Source: Chionis minor (Eukaryota; Chordata; Aves; Charadriiformes; Chionididae). From it: DNA of 64,000 nt. The notes below the pieces were generated by a model. It made no database searches. It saw only the letters and a list, made by a program, of their open reading frames with translations, and was not told where the DNA came from. The stretch spans positions 659,728 to 723,727 of the forward strand of contig VZSF01008847.1 in the NCBI GenBank assembly GCA_013398295.1, in the 5' to 3' direction. The translations under genes were made by a program, and so were the position numbers. Of this stretch, positions 30,486-42,050 are shown piece by piece. How positions within the stretch are numbered: the first letter of the stretch is position 1; each line of letters begins with the position of its first letter.

Positions 30486-32520
30486 GTGAGTGGGGTCCTG
30501 GGGTGGGAGGCTGGTGGTCCCCAGCCTGTCCTCACTGCTGGCAGGGACAGAGGGAAAGCTGGGACCAACGTGGGGTGACCATGGGGAGGTGGGGGCTTGG
30601 CCGGGATCCCACTAATGGCTTGTATTGCTCATTGGTCGCGCTGTCACCTCTCCGTCCTCCTTCTCTCTGGGTATCCAGCCTGGTGTGAGCAGGACTCCCC
30701 AAGGCTCTGGGGTGGGATGTCCCCTCCTGCATGGGGATGAGGGCTTCCTAAAGTGAGCTGTGTTGGCTTGGGGGGCAATCCCGGTGGCCTGGGTGCACAC
30801 TCGTCCTTGCAGCCGAGCGGGCTGTGCTACACGGGAAGGCGGTGCTGAGCCCCAGGCTCTCTGCAGGGCTGGTACAGCAACCAGCTCAGTTCCCGGTGCA
30901 AGGCAGGGAGCAGGGAAGGGGGGGGGTTGGCAGCGGGAGGGAGATAGCCTAGCCAGGGACACCTGGCAGGAGCCTGCAGCAGCGGGGTCTGCAGCTCCCG
31001 GCTGTTTTGCCATGGGGAGTCATCCTGGCCATCCCATCCCGCTCTGCACCCTTGGGCAGGCAGCACCCAGGCTGGGATCCACACAGGCAGATCCCTGCCC
31101 GGCAGAGCAGCTCGGGGAAGCCCCGTCCCACGGCAGCACCCCCAGGCAGCCCTGTGCCGGGGCAGCAGCCAGACACCCCTCCGGCACAGCATGCGCAGCC
31201 CACGGCCCCCCAGGGGGCTCTGGCTGCCTGCACCAGCCGGCACCTTGCACGTGGGTGTGGGTGATGCCAGAGACATGGAGGGTGTGCGTCTTCCCCCTGC
31301 ACCCTCCGCACCCCCAGGATCTGCTCCCGCTGCTCCCAGAAGGGCGAGGGATGTCTGTTCTCCATGGGACCTGCCAATCCAGGCTGCTTCCAAGGATGGT
31401 CTGTGCATCCCTCAGGCACGGTGACTGACAGCCCAAAAGAACCAGCGCAGCCAGCTTTTTGAGGCCGCGTTTTTGGCCAGAGGACCCTGATAGAGCCCGT
31501 CTGAAGCATCCTTGGATGCTCAGCAGGCAGTCCTGCTGCCAGGGGTGGCTGCAGGAGGGGACACGGTGCCTGTGCTCCCCAGCTGGCTTTGTGGCTGTCT
31601 TTTTCCTCTCACTCCCCCATTCCAAGGGGGAGCTGCAGCCGTGTTTGGTTTTGTAGTCCAAGCTCTGGATTTATTGCTTCCAGGTCTTTGTGTGTTTGTT
31701 CATTAAATGAAAGACGGCTGGGTGAGCCTGATTTCCACTCCTCCAGCCCCCCTCCCGCAGCCCAGACAGGGTCCTTCGGCCTCGGGATGATGCCTTCCTT
31801 CGCATCTCGCAGGCACCCAAACACCCAGCGGGGCTACGTGAGCAGGGGACACATCCACAGGGGGTGATGTCCTGTGAAAGGTGTCCCGATGCCTCCAGGT
31901 GCTAAATCTGTGCCCTCGGTGGTGGGGACGACGTGACTTTAGGCTGAGAGTGAGCAGGCAGCAGGTGCTGGTACCACCCTGTGCACCCCCCCAGGCATTA
32001 AGGACCAGGCTGGGACACAGCATGTGGGGGGCATGGGGAACCAGCCGAGGGGCCCTGGGCTGGGTGTGCTCGAGTGATCCCATGTCCCCAGGCTCATGGT
32101 CCCATTCTCCTGCAGCTGGAAGACATGAGCTCCCGATTATAGGATATTTCAACCAGGCGGAGGGGCTGCGGTGGCTGGGGGAGCGCGCAGCAGGAGGGGA
32201 CGGGGACAGGACGCATGAGAGACGAGAGGAGAAGCCAATTTATGCTGGAATGTAAATACAGCAGCGGCACGTCGCTCTGCGAGGCGCATCGCCCCCCTCC
32301 TGGCCCCGGGACCAGCGTGAGAGCCTCCTGTGACAGCTCAGACCTTGTCCATGCCACAGGATGGCAGAGCCTGCGTCTCCCCTCAGCACTGTGAGGAGGT
32401 GAGGAGGAGGAGGAGAAGGACCACGGACTGTTGCAGCAGCCCAGTCCCACCACTGCTGCTCCTGCTCGCCCCGGTGAGGTACCATGGGTCACACGTCCAC
32501 TGGCAGAGGGATGGAGTCTC
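30486..32520. other. GC-rich sequence, no gene supported
   Basis: Long GC-rich stretch with frames up to 222 codons on the plus strand and 213 on the minus strand, mutually overlapping, without domains. A short AT-richer word, CCCGATTATAGGATATTTC, lies near 32132. Nothing else noticed. Confidence 0.5.
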
Positions 32521-32990
32521 AGCTGTCCCCTAATAATCCTAAGAATCAATAGCAGCATCTCTAGCCTCCCTGGATGTGCAGAACAACAGCTCGGGCTTAA
32601 GAGGGGAACTTCTCAGCAGGATTAACTCTGAAACCTAGTGACAACACTTTAAGTATCTGTGCTATCTGTGTCCCTGCTGCTCATTCTAGCAGCTAGCTCT
32701 CACTAATGAGCTTTACTCAACAGCACTAGATTTGTCTGTAAGAGCAGCCTCTGGGGATCAAGAAGTAAGGTTTAAAGATGCAAATATTCTGTGAGATATC
32801 CAGATTTAAATGTCTTTTTTTTTGTTCCTTAGCCTGGAGTCCAGGGATAAGTTTTAAAGGATGCAAGGAGAAATCCTCCACAATGTGAGACAGAGAAACT
32901 CTTTTAAAAGAAAAGACCAAATAAAATAAAAACATTTTTTTTATTTTTTTTAGCTTAAAACCACTGCATTTGGAAAAGTTTCCTTCTGCT
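32521..32990. promoter_or_regulatory. AT-rich, CpG-free stretch of unclear origin
   Basis: About 470 bp almost without CpG, including CTCACTAATGAGCTTTAC, GATGCAAATATTCTG (POU-like ATGCAAAT), and two A/T homopolymer-like stretches near 32816-32824 and 32925-32952. It might be a non-coding element or an old unrecognised repeat. No coding frame with a domain. Confidence 0.3.
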
Positions 32991-33340
32991 TGCCCAGGGC
33001 GGTGTGAGCACAGCTGTCCCAGCCCTGGGAGCAGGTCTGGTCTGTCCACTCCTCTCCAGTTTGCAGAGCATCGTTGGGGGAAGCCCTCGCTGGTGGGTGC
33101 TGGGAGCAGTGGCACAGGAGGAACCCCAGCCAGCCACCTCACTGCCCTGGGCAGAGGGCGCTCAGCAGACGGGGCCATGGCAGATGACAAAGAACTTCAC
33201 ATAAGTCCCTAAAAAATCCAGCCCAGGCTGGCAGCAGGCTCCTCTCCTGTCCCGAGGCTGGACACCAGTGTGAGGACCTGAGCTCGGACACAGATTCTGG
33301 GCGAATTCACACCCCAAGGCAGGTTGGTTTTTTGGTTTTT
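32991..33340. other. GC-rich sequence, no gene supported
   Basis: Ordinary, apart from the possible CTCF word listed separately. No gene signal. Confidence 0.45.
33145..33165 (+). promoter_or_regulatory. possible CTCF site
   Basis: GGGCAGAGGGCGCTCAGC contains CAGAGGGCGC, which fits the CTCF core YAGRKGGCRS. The CCAS side is a poor match, so this is weaker than a full site. Confidence 0.25.
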
Positions 33341-34070
33341 TTGAATCTTCCACGTGGCTTTTTTTCCTCCCCCCCCATTTTGAGGCAGGAGTAATAACTG
33401 CTAAAGATGCATGTGGAATTTGAATATGAATGATAAGAACAGCTGTGTATATCTATTATGAATGAACATAAACAGAAATGTATAAACTGAGATTTTGGGG
33501 CTTTTGGAAGAATTAGTTCCTTTGTTCCTGGATTTTTTTCCTATCAAAGTCTGAACCAAAGCCCATTAGCCTGGACTTTCCCGCAGCCGACCAAGCCAGG
33601 AGCTTCATTTCGCCCTGGCTCTGAGCCACGCCAAATTCTCCTCAACAGCTCAGTGAGCCCTAATCCTAACAAATTTACCCAGAGAAGTGGGTCTCCTATT
33701 ACACAGCCTAATTTGAATGCTTTCCAAGGTTAATTTCTGCTCCCTCTCTCTCCAAACATGCCTGCCCCTCTGGAGCCAGCTCCCCACTTCCCCAGCTCCC
33801 CCCACCTCCAGCTCCCCGTTAGCGCCAGCCCAGAGGGAGCAGCCCCTTCACCACCACGATGGTTTTTAAATGGGAAAATAATGTTATGTGCGTCCCTGGG
33901 TCCAGGCTCTGCCCGGAGGGTTCCTTAATGCTGAGCGACTTCCTTTGCAAATTAATTGCAACTTTCGTTGGGCAAAAATAGCCCTGGAAGCCCCTTCCCC
34001 ACAGGCCCTTCCGCACGTGATATTACTCAGTTCATAATCTGATTCCTGCGACTCGATTTCTTCCTTCCCC
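33341..34070. promoter_or_regulatory. AT-rich non-coding cluster
   Basis: Left part: GGAGTAATAACTGC, GAATTTGAATATGAATGATAAG and CTATTATGAATGAACATAAAC. Middle: CCTAATCCTAACAAATTTACC and GCCTAATTTGAATGC. Right part: GGAAAATAATGTTATG, CAAATTAATTGCAAC and GTGATATTACTCAG. A GC-richer spacer lies at 33770-33850. CpG is rare. One of the stronger non-coding element candidates. Confidence 0.4.
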
Positions 34071-34995
34071 TCCCCAGCGTGCCGGCGACTGCCTGCAAGG
34101 GTGCCGGCAGGATGACCCACCAGCGAGGCAGCCGTGCCGGGGCGAGGGGAGCATCGCCGCCGCCTGGGCGAGCCGGCCCCGGCTCTTGCTTTGCAGCAGA
34201 CTGTGCAAGAAAACCTCAGCGTGGGGAAACCAAAACCCAGCTCAGCTCTGGGAGCAGCTGCCAGATCCATTAGGGAAGGAACCAGCCATGCCTGGTGGAT
34301 GGCTATCGTGGGAGAGGGCTGGTGGAGGGGCTGCCAGGGTGGTAGGGGCTCGCAGCGGGGGGATTCAGAGGAAGGGTTAGGTGGAAAAAGTGTCTGGAGG
34401 AGCTGGGAGCCCAGCTCACCCACCAGCCCGGCTGGATGTGGCCCCGGGGATTCTTTGTGTTGGTTTTAAGCTGCAAGAAGCAGAGCTTTTCCCCAGCAGC
34501 TGTGCCTGGGGGTCGCAGTGGGTCGCTGCAGGCGTGGAACAGCAGCCTCGCAGCCCTGGACCGGGGGTTTCCCGCACACCCTAAGGCAGGGAGATCCCTG
34601 GTGCGCACAGCAGGGTGCCCTGCCAGTCTCCCAGCTGCCACGGCGGCTGAGATTCACCCTGCTTGCTCTCCTTTTCTCACTTTTTTCCTTCTTTATACTC
34701 AGTTAATGCTTTTATATTTGGTTACGCTGAGTATCACAGGCAGCAGAGCATCCCATCACCCCGGCCGGTGATGGGGTAGGGAAGGGGTTGGGGATGTGCC
34801 CGGTGCTGAGCCGGGCTGGATCACCAGCGGGACCTAAGAAGCACCAGGAGCAGCACCGGGAGCAGCGCCAGGCTCTTCCTGACGGTGATGGCACAAAGGT
34901 ATCGCCTCTGAAGTGCCTCTGCAGGTCACGTCTGTCACCACGTCCCACTGCCAGGTAACCTCCTGTTGCTGGTCCCTGTCCCCCCGAAGCCTGGC
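34071..34995. other. GC-rich sequence, no gene supported
   Basis: Moderate CpG at 34075-34190 (CGAGGGGAGCATCGCCGCCG). AT-rich word GTTAATGCTTTTATATTTGG near 34702. No domain in any frame. Confidence 0.45.
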
Positions 34996-36215
34996 TGCCC
35001 AGAGGCCGTCTCACTCAGCAGATATCTGCGTTTGATGATTTTGCTCCAGGCGTACGAGCTGCACGTATCAAAGCCGAGCCACATCTTCTCTCCTGTCTGT
35101 GTTCCTGCCTGCTCCCAGCCCAGGAGTCCCGGCTGAGGGGCGTTCTCAGCAGCTCGCCGGCACCATGCGTCGCAGTGCCTTTGAGGTGCTGGTTTTGGAG
35201 GAGGGGGAGCAGCAGGGCCGGTCTCCGGGTGCAGGCCAGAGGGGCCGGCGCAGCAGGGGCTCCGTCAGCCAGGAGGATGCTGGTCATTGCTGTAAGGTCA
35301 GCCTTAAATAATGGGAATAATAAAAATAAGGCAGCCTGGAGGGAAGGAGAGAGCAAACTGAATCCTAATGAGGTTCTACCCGTGCATCAGCATGACCATT
35401 TCACAGAAATCATTTAAAAAAGAAGAACAAAAAAACCCCAAAACATCAAGTTTAGGTGGAAGGATGTGGGGGACAGCAGCCAGGGCACAGTCCCTCGAGG
35501 CCATGGAGGTGGTCTGTGCCCCCGTTCCCACTGAGGTCCCACACCTGTGAGCTGCTTTTGCCCTGCTGTGCTGGGGAAGGTCCGGGGCGAGCCCTGGCTG
35601 CAGAAGGGGTGGGGAACGGGCCCAAAGGATGGAGGGAGACGCTGCTCAGGGCAGGACCGGGACTGGCATCTTGCCACCAGCTTTACTGCAACCGAGTGTG
35701 GTGCCTGGTGCGAAGGGGCAGGACATTTGCTTTTAGGGATGGCCAAAATTTACTAAGCGTTGTGGTGGCAAACACCGAAAGAGGAAGTTTTAGAAGCGAA
35801 ATAAACTGTTAATGCCTCGGGGCTTAAGGCCATCTTCCCTGCCGAGGCAGGAAAGTAATTAGTGCTGTAGATGGTGAAATAACCAGCATTAAATGGAAGC
35901 AGGGCGAGGGCAGGTTGAAGGGGCCATGAGGAGGAGGATGGGCAGGGGCTCTCCGGGACATGACAGAGACCGAGCCTTGAGCCCCCTGAGAGCCCTCCAG
36001 CACACGGAGCCCTGGCAGCACAGGGGGATGTGCCTGCAATGCCCCAGCCCTCCTCCTTGCCCCGGCTCCTGCTGGCCACTGGCCAGGAGAAAGGCTCCCC
36101 TGAGCACAGCAGGGACTAGTCCAACCCTGCGCAGCTCCAATTATCCCTGGCTGGAGACTTTCCAGGAATCCCATCCCCTTTCTCTCCCCCGACCCTGTCT
36201 CCCCCAGCATCCCCC
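34996..36215. other. mixed sequence, no gene supported
   Basis: AT-richer pieces at 35020-35070, 35290-35450 (AATAATGGGAATAATAAAAA) and 35745-35900 (AGAAGCGAAATAAACTG, GAAAGTAATTAGTGC) alternate with GC-rich sequence. The AT-rich pieces may be small regulatory elements. No exon supported. Confidence 0.4.
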
Positions 36216-36420
36216 CACCCCCCCCAAAGCAATTTGACTTTTATAGTAATAACTTCTGAACCCTGAATTGGGGCCGTGCCAAGGAAAGCAGCAGAAAACA
36301 ATGTGATGGGCCTCGGCAGGCGCGGAAACTCCAGCGACCGAGACCAGCCCTAAAATAACTTTTGAGCGATTGTTATTTATTCTGGGAGAAAGTTCGTTCA
36401 TTCACAATTTGGAGGGGAGA
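36216..36420. promoter_or_regulatory. candidate enhancer beside a CpG-rich patch
   Basis: Contains CAATTTGACTTTTATAG, TAATAACTTCTG, GAAAACAATGTG (SOX-like) and GATTGTTATTTATTC (FOX-like TATTTAT at 36374-36380), then CATTCACAATTTGG. It leads straight into a CpG-rich stretch, an arrangement often seen next to developmental promoters. Confidence 0.38.
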
Positions 36421-36570
36421 TAAATCAGGGCGGGCTCGGGCTGCCCGCCCCTGCGCAGAGGCAGCACGCCGCAGCCGCGAAGGCAGGGTGCCTGCGGCGC
36501 CGGGTGCAGCCCGCTCCCCACAGTCCTCCTGCGCGCGCGCGTCCCTGTGCCCTGCTGAAAAATTCACGCT
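36421..36570. promoter_or_regulatory. CpG-rich patch, possible small CpG island
   Basis: CpG is dense here (CACGCCGCAGCCGCG, CTGCGGCGCCGGG), ending in an alternating GCGCGCGCGCG at about 36531-36541 that could form Z-DNA. No TATA box, start codon context or exon can be assigned. Confidence 0.35.
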
Positions 36571-38425
36571 TTTTTTTAAGGGTATTTGGGTTCAGCTGAA
36601 AGCCCTGGGTGCAGGTGGAGGAGTCTGGCTTGGGCCTGGGGGTCTGCATGTGCTGCCGGGTGCAGGGGGCTGCACGCTGTGTGTGCCTGTGCCTGCAGGT
36701 GTTTTGGCTTCCCCTGGCACGCTGTCCGGTGTGACCGCTGTGGTGCACGCTGCCGGCTTGCACACCTGCCCTGGGGTTTAGGACACTTGCGCCGTCGGCA
36801 TCTGACGGGCAGCGGGTGGTGCGGGCAAGCGGCGGGCGGGGAGCACAGAGAGCATCCCGCTGCGGGTCCTGGTGAGCATCAGCGTGTGCATGGCGGCTGC
36901 CAGTCCGCATCGGCCGGGCAAGCGGCAAGTGGTGCGACCTCCGTAACGCGGTGCCGTTCCCACAGTACCAAGCTGCCACAGCTTCCCTGCAATTCGCCGG
37001 GGCTGAACCAGAGCTCCTGGCGCTGCTGGAGGAGCCTTGGGCTGGTAGGGCGACCGCGCTTGCCTTGTGAATCGGGGAAAATGCTCTCCGGAGGAGGCAG
37101 CCAGCCAGCAAGGCAGCCCTCGGCACTGCCGCGCGTCTGCTCGTGCAGATGTGTTTTACGGTACCTGTCACTGCAGTCTGGGCACCAGTCGGGATCTGAA
37201 GTGCAGTGGTGGCTCTGCCAGATGGGCAGAGCTGCCTGCGTGACCCCCGGGGTGGGCAGCCTGGCTCTCTCGGCACTTTTGGAGAGCAAATGCTGGGGAA
37301 ACGCTGCTGTCTGAGGGCTGGGAAACACGGTCCCTGCCTGCTGGGTGACAGGACACCTCGCAGCACAGCTCTGCGGGCAGGTGGGTGGGGTGGGGACAGG
37401 TGGTGACATGACTGGGGACGATGGGCATTGCCAGCTTTGTGTGCAGATCATCTCCAGGAAGGAGGCGCCTCCAAGACCACCTGCCCACGAGCATCGCCGG
37501 GGCAAGGCTTGATCTTGCTCCACCATGGCATTGGCCAGCTCAGCCACAACGCCGCAGCAGCACCGGGCAGCATCACCATCGTTGCCCACCCTGCACCAGG
37601 GTGCACTGCTCTGGGGTGGGGAACCCCTGCCGCGTCCCCTCCCTGCACCAGGACAGCAGAGCTTGCCTGGGACACCCCTCTCCTCCTGCTGCCTGCAGTC
37701 GGGGGGACCTTGCTGAGTGTGCCCCAGTACTTTTGCTTTTGGATTTGTCCCCGATGTGTGGACACGGCGGAGACAGGACCCTGGAGCTGCAAAAGAGGAC
37801 CCAGCCCGGTGCTGCCAAGGGGGTGATTCAGTCCTGTCCCTTGCTGAGCAAGGAGAGCACCAGTTTATGTTTAGCAACAGGAACAGCCTGGTACTGGATA
37901 AACTGTCCCTCGGCCGCCCTTGCGGCACGGACCGTGGGGAGAGCAGGGTTAAAGCTGGGTCAGACACGGGGAAGAAGCAGCCCTCCGGCAGCGCACCGGC
38001 CCGTCGGCACACACAGCTTCCTTCGTGGCACGGTGCCCGCGCCGGTGAGACTGGCCCTGGCGGGACACATCCTTCATCCTGCCAGGCAGGAAAGCCTTCG
38101 GCCCCGTGCTCCTCCTTGCCTCTCCCCGTCCCCTGGCCTCTGCCCTGCCACCGCTGCGGGCAGCCCCGTGCTTGCCAGCTGACTTCCAGCCTCTCCAGGC
38201 TCTCTGAGCAGCTCGTGATCTTGGCAGGCAGGTCAGGGTCTCACCAGCCGTTATTACAATGATTATTTTTGTTTTCCCAGCTCAAAAGGCCTCTCCTCTC
38301 ACCTCGCTCCTGGCTGGCTCCGAGCCAGATGGGACTGAACACGGAGCGAGGGGAGCAGGGAGCATCCTGTGCTGCCAGGACAGGGGACCGTGGTGGGATG
38401 CAGGAGATGGGGCAGACGGGAGAGG
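36571..38425. other. GC-rich sequence, no gene supported
   Basis: CpG-rich again at about 36785-36960. Contains the longest gap-free open frame of the window, 377 codons on the minus strand (38012 to 36879), overlapping a 313-codon minus frame and a 253-codon plus frame. None has a domain, and composition is R, P, S, A and C-rich. Long stop-free stretches are expected here because GC-rich DNA has few stops. Confidence 0.5.
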
Positions 38426-38650
38426 GGATTCTGTCCCTCCTCCTGAAGGTTCAGATTAGAAATCAACACTCGCTTGGTTAATTCATTAGCTTCGATTAGC
38501 GACTCTGAAGCTTAGATCAGTTAATGGGCTCCCTCCCGCTGGTATATCTCCAAGAGGAGCTCAGCGAGGTTATCTACACCAGCAACGGGGATGGAAGGAC
38601 GGGGATGACAGCAATTGAATTAGGAAGCTGTTAAACGAAGAAACCAAACT
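38426..38650. promoter_or_regulatory. candidate island with repeated homeodomain-like words
   Basis: Contains CAGATTAGAAATCAAC, TTGGTTAATTCATTAGC, TTCGATTAGCGAC, GATCAGTTAATGGG and GCAATTGAATTAGG. Five ATTAG or TTAAT words in under 200 bp suggest homeodomain binding. No coding signal. Confidence 0.38.
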
Positions 38651-38915
38651 GAGCCGGGTGGGGAAAATGCAAGACGGCCACAGTGCTAAAACATGGGGCA
38701 GAGCACTGTGTCCCGGCTGCACCCGGCTGGGCCAGGGCTGGGTGCTGGGTGCTGGTGCAGCAGCTCCCCTTGGACACCGGGTCAGGCTGGGATTTGGCAT
38801 TGCATTTGCCGGCTCTGTCCCCTGCAGATCACATCACCGATATCTTCCTCTCCCCACGTGGGCTGCATCTTCCTCCGGGTGGGGGGATTCCCCCACAGCT
38901 CGGCTTCGGTCGTTT

Positions 38916-39200
38916 ATTAAATTATCAGAGGAGTAACCTATTTCTGATGACGATATGATGTTGCGACCTTTAGTGTTTTCATTAAAATATACATGTATAT
39001 ATTTGTTTTCTGCGGTTATGAATGTAATTCCACAACCCACTTAGGAGCCGGTAATTTTCTGGCTGAGGTGGGAAGTTGCTGACGTCTTGCGATACATGAC
39101 AAGATTGATTGTATTTGCTTACCCTTTAACCTAATAAAGAAAAATAAGGTTCCTTAGTCTGGCTAATTCTCTATAAACGTGGGCATTGCTTTAAATCAGC
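38916..39200. promoter_or_regulatory. AT-rich island, strong non-coding element candidate
   Basis: Nearly 300 bp of AT-rich, CpG-poor sequence: GTTTATTAAATTATCAG, CATTAAAATATACATGTATA, TGAATGTAATTCC, GGAGCCGGTAATTTTC, ACATGACAAGATTGATTG and CCTAATAAAGAAAAATAAGG. No open frame of note. Composition, length and isolation between GC-rich flanks fit a conserved non-coding element. Confidence 0.4.
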
Positions 39201-39993
39201 TGGAAGTGCAGGCACTGAACCATACTGCTGCTGGGGCAGAAGTTCCTCTCCAAGCCGAGGGGGACCTGCGTGGGACCATCGTCCCCGAGAGCACCCAGCA
39301 CCTCTGGGGCCGAGGGGACCGGGGTGGCTGTGTCAGGGAGGTGGCCTTGGCTCGAGCGTCCTGCTCTCTCGGAAAGCTTTAACCAATTTGCTGCTAATTG
39401 TGTTATCACCAGCACATCTGAGCAGCTGCTGGGGCAGCAAACACGACTCGGCGCCCCAAGGACAGGGAGCACTTCAGAGGCAGCTGCGCCTGCTCTCGTG
39501 TTTCCAGGTCCCCCTTCTCCCACCACAGCCGTCCCGTTGGCCTCTGGAAAGAAGGCAGCTCTGCAGGGCAAACCCCAACAGCGCTGCAGCAGGGGAGGGA
39601 TGCTGCGGCAGCAAAGGAGGGAGCTGCCCTGGCTGAAAGCAGGGCTGGTGGTCCAACATGGGTGCCTGGGTGACCTTGGGAATGTTGCACAGTGGGCACC
39701 TTGCCCAGCAAAAAAAAAAAAAAGGGCTGTCCAGGCTCTTGAAGCATCTGCGGGAGGTTGAATGCAAGTGGGGACGGAGCGGGCTGGGCGGTAGGGTGCA
39801 TGGCACAGGGCAGGAGCCGGCGCTGCGCAGAAAGGCTCTGCCATCCTCCGCACCATCTCCTTCATCATCCCTTCCACAGCCCTCTCCGGGGGAAAGGGAT
39901 TAGGCAGGGCGAGCAATGTCACTTCAACACTGTTCCCCTCGATTACTTGCCCGCCCTCAAGGGAAGCATCGTGCCGGGGTTGTTCTTACTCAG
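39201..39993. other. GC-rich sequence, no gene supported
   Basis: A 243-codon minus-strand frame (39922-39191) and a 163-codon plus-strand frame overlap without domains. A poly(A) run is listed separately. Confidence 0.5.
39710..39723 (+). repeat. poly(A) run, 14 A
   Basis: Fourteen A in a row between CCCAGC and GGGCTG. There is no retroposed body upstream, so it is a simple repeat. Confidence 0.9.
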
Positions 39994-40059
39994 TTACCGA
40001 GCCCTGTGCCCGGCTCAGCTCCTCTGACCTTCTCCGGAGCAAAATGTAGAGCGAACAGG
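39994..40059 (+). other. possible 66-bp exon (splice-bounded frame)
   Basis: Preceded by GGGTTGTTCTTACTCAG, a fair acceptor, and followed by GTGAGTAC at 40060, a strong donor. Exactly 22 codons fit without a stop: LPSPVPGSAPLTFSGAKCR and then ANR. The length is a multiple of three. No family is recognised and no neighbouring exon is visible. A non-coding RNA exon or chance is equally possible. Confidence 0.18.
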
Positions 40060-40102
40060 GTGAGTACGTGCCCGCAGGGCAACGGCATCAAGGCGTCACA
40101 TT

Positions 40103-40148
40103 GCCCAAGGGCGATGGATGATGCCCAAGGGCAATGGATGATGCCCAC
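40103..40148 (+). repeat. 20-bp tandem repeat, 2.25 copies
   Basis: GCCCAAGGGCGATGGATGAT is followed by GCCCAAGGGCAATGGATGAT and GCCCA. One base differs. Each unit begins with the palindrome GCCCAAGGGC-like core. It is a local slippage product. Confidence 0.9.
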
Positions 40149-40300
40149 AGCAGCGTGCCCCTGACCTGGGGGCACGGAAACGACAGGGTTGGAGCTCAGG
40201 GGAAGGGATTTGCCCGCTCGGTACTGGGTGGCCGCCCAGAGGCTGAGCTGCGGTGACGGGGCTGGCAGGGGGCTGCTCCCCTGCCCGGCGGTGGTTTGCC

Positions 40301-40510
40301 TACTGGGAATTGCCTTTGCCTTTGCCAGTGTGCTTAAAAATAACCCACTAGCTTGTCAAGGTTATAAACAGAGAACAAATTGCTTTCTGAGTTGATTAAA
40401 CCGCTCGGCGTAGCTGCGCACGTGGCACTCGCCGTACGGCTGGGACAAGCCGGAGCCTGGCGTGTTAATTTGCACTCGGCAGTTCCTGTGCTAATAAGGC
40501 CTTGATGAGC
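40301..40510. promoter_or_regulatory. candidate non-coding island
   Basis: Contains AAAAATAACCCACTAGC, GGTTATAAACAGAG and GAGTTGATTAAACCGC, then a CpG-containing middle, then GTGTTAATTTGCAC and TGCTAATAAGG. No coding signal. Confidence 0.3.
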
Positions 40511-41600
40511 TGCCTCCTCTTACCCTTAATGCCAGCCCCTCGGAGCAACACTTGGCTGGGCCCCGAGGCCTTTGGGCTTTTTGTCTTTTCAAAATGACTT
40601 TTTTTTTGCCTTTCCATTGCTTTTGAGCAATGGCGTGTCTGCAGCTGCCCTAGAGCCACTGGACCAAATCTCCGAAGGATTGCACTGGGTCCCCAGGGCA
40701 GCTGAGGGAGGATGGGCATCAGCACACCCCAAAATTCAGTTGCAGGGAGCAAAACCCACCTGCAGCCACAAATTGCTCCTTGGGACTTTTCTCCATGCCG
40801 GTGCAACACCCGTCCTCGCCGCCACGCTGCACCACTTCGGATCACCCCACGACGCTGCAGCCGGGACGGGATCTCCGTGCTTAAAAGAGGTTTCCAAATA
40901 TAACCAGCCCCTCGCCTCCCCCACCCTCCCCTTCCAACTTTCTGGGAAAATCCCTTTCTGCCTAAAATTATCCAGATGTGCTTTACAGCTCGAGGGGAGT
41001 TTGTGGGAAAAATACGAGGTTCGCTGGATGAGACGTTTCCTGAAGCATGGGGCTGGGAGCTGGTTCCACTTTGGAGCAGACCCGCACCGCTCACGCGCCC
41101 GCTGCTGCCAGAGCTTGGCTTAGTTAGGCCAGATCGGTTTTATCCCTTAATGAGAACTAGGGAATGAGGGCACTTTTTTTTCTTTCTTTTTTTTTTTTAA
41201 TTCTTACTGTGTGTTGGGGAAAGGAGGAAAAAGTTTTACTAACAAGACTGGTGCTTCCTAGCGCTCTGGCTCTGAATGCTGTACGTGTCTTTACCGGGTT
41301 ATGTCGAGTTTATCAGCGCCGCTGTATCCCCCCCAAGACCCCACACCCCAAAGAGCATCCCAAGAATGTGGTGCCAGCGCCCCGTCCAGGGACAAAATCC
41401 AGAGCTGAGCGGTGTAAAGCACCCTGTTTTCCCCCCGTAGAATGGCCCTAAGGACTGAGACAATTTGGGGGCTGCTTGCCCTGGGCAGCTTCTGACTGAT
41501 GGACATGCTCTCAGCAGCAATGAACCAGCGGTGGGTGCAGACTCCTGAGTAGGGGCTTCACACAAATCGTAGCAACTTGCTGGCTCTGCCACTCTCAATT
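40511..41600. other. mixed sequence, no gene supported
   Basis: Overlapping frames of 183 codons (plus) and 209 codons (minus) lack domains. A T-rich tract lies at 41174-41198 with TTTCTTTC interruptions. Nothing else noted. Confidence 0.45.
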
Positions 41601-41890
41601 CTGTCTAATTATACCAAGGGTAGCATCTGACATTAATTTGTTACAGTATTTGTATACGGAGCACTAGACATTTTGGGGACGGATTTAAGAGCAGCCTTCA
41701 CATCCTTTGCCCTTGCAATCTGCTGCGAGATGCAAACAACGGTGTTTGGCCGTCTGGTTACCTGCCTACATTGGAAAATCAGTTATTTTGAAGTGCTAAA
41801 TACTATTATTTTTATCTGCAATCATTTCACAGATGCAAAAATACAGGCTGCATTCAGGCATCTTCAGGGGGGAAAGGGGGAGGGGAAAAA
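41601..41890. promoter_or_regulatory. AT-rich island, candidate enhancer
   Basis: Contains CTGTCTAATTATACC, GACATTAATTTGTTACAG, TTTGTATACGG, CAGTTATTTTGAAG and GCTAAATACTATTATTTTTA, then ATGCAAAAATACAGG. CpG-poor. Frames here are short. Composition fits a conserved non-coding element, directly before a CR1 relic. Confidence 0.4.
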
Positions 41891-42050
41891 AAAAAGAAAT
41901 ATTGGTGCTCTTTGCTCCTAGCTGCCCTTTTCAGCCTCTGAGCCGTAAAATAAGATTGACAGCAACTTTGAGACACTGGCAGCAAAGCGCAGCCCGGGTC
42001 ACGAGCCTGCGGAGCACTCCGGAGGGAAGGATGAGGGGGAACCAGGCTGA

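Noticed and set aside
36425..37366. 313-codon minus-strand frame
   Set aside because: Overlaps the 377-codon frame in a different reading frame and crosses a CpG-rich patch. Composition is that of chance translation.
36879..38012. 377-codon open frame on the minus strand
   Set aside because: GC-rich DNA yields long stop-free runs. It has no domain, is R/P/S/C-rich, overlaps other long frames on both strands and has no splice or promoter context.
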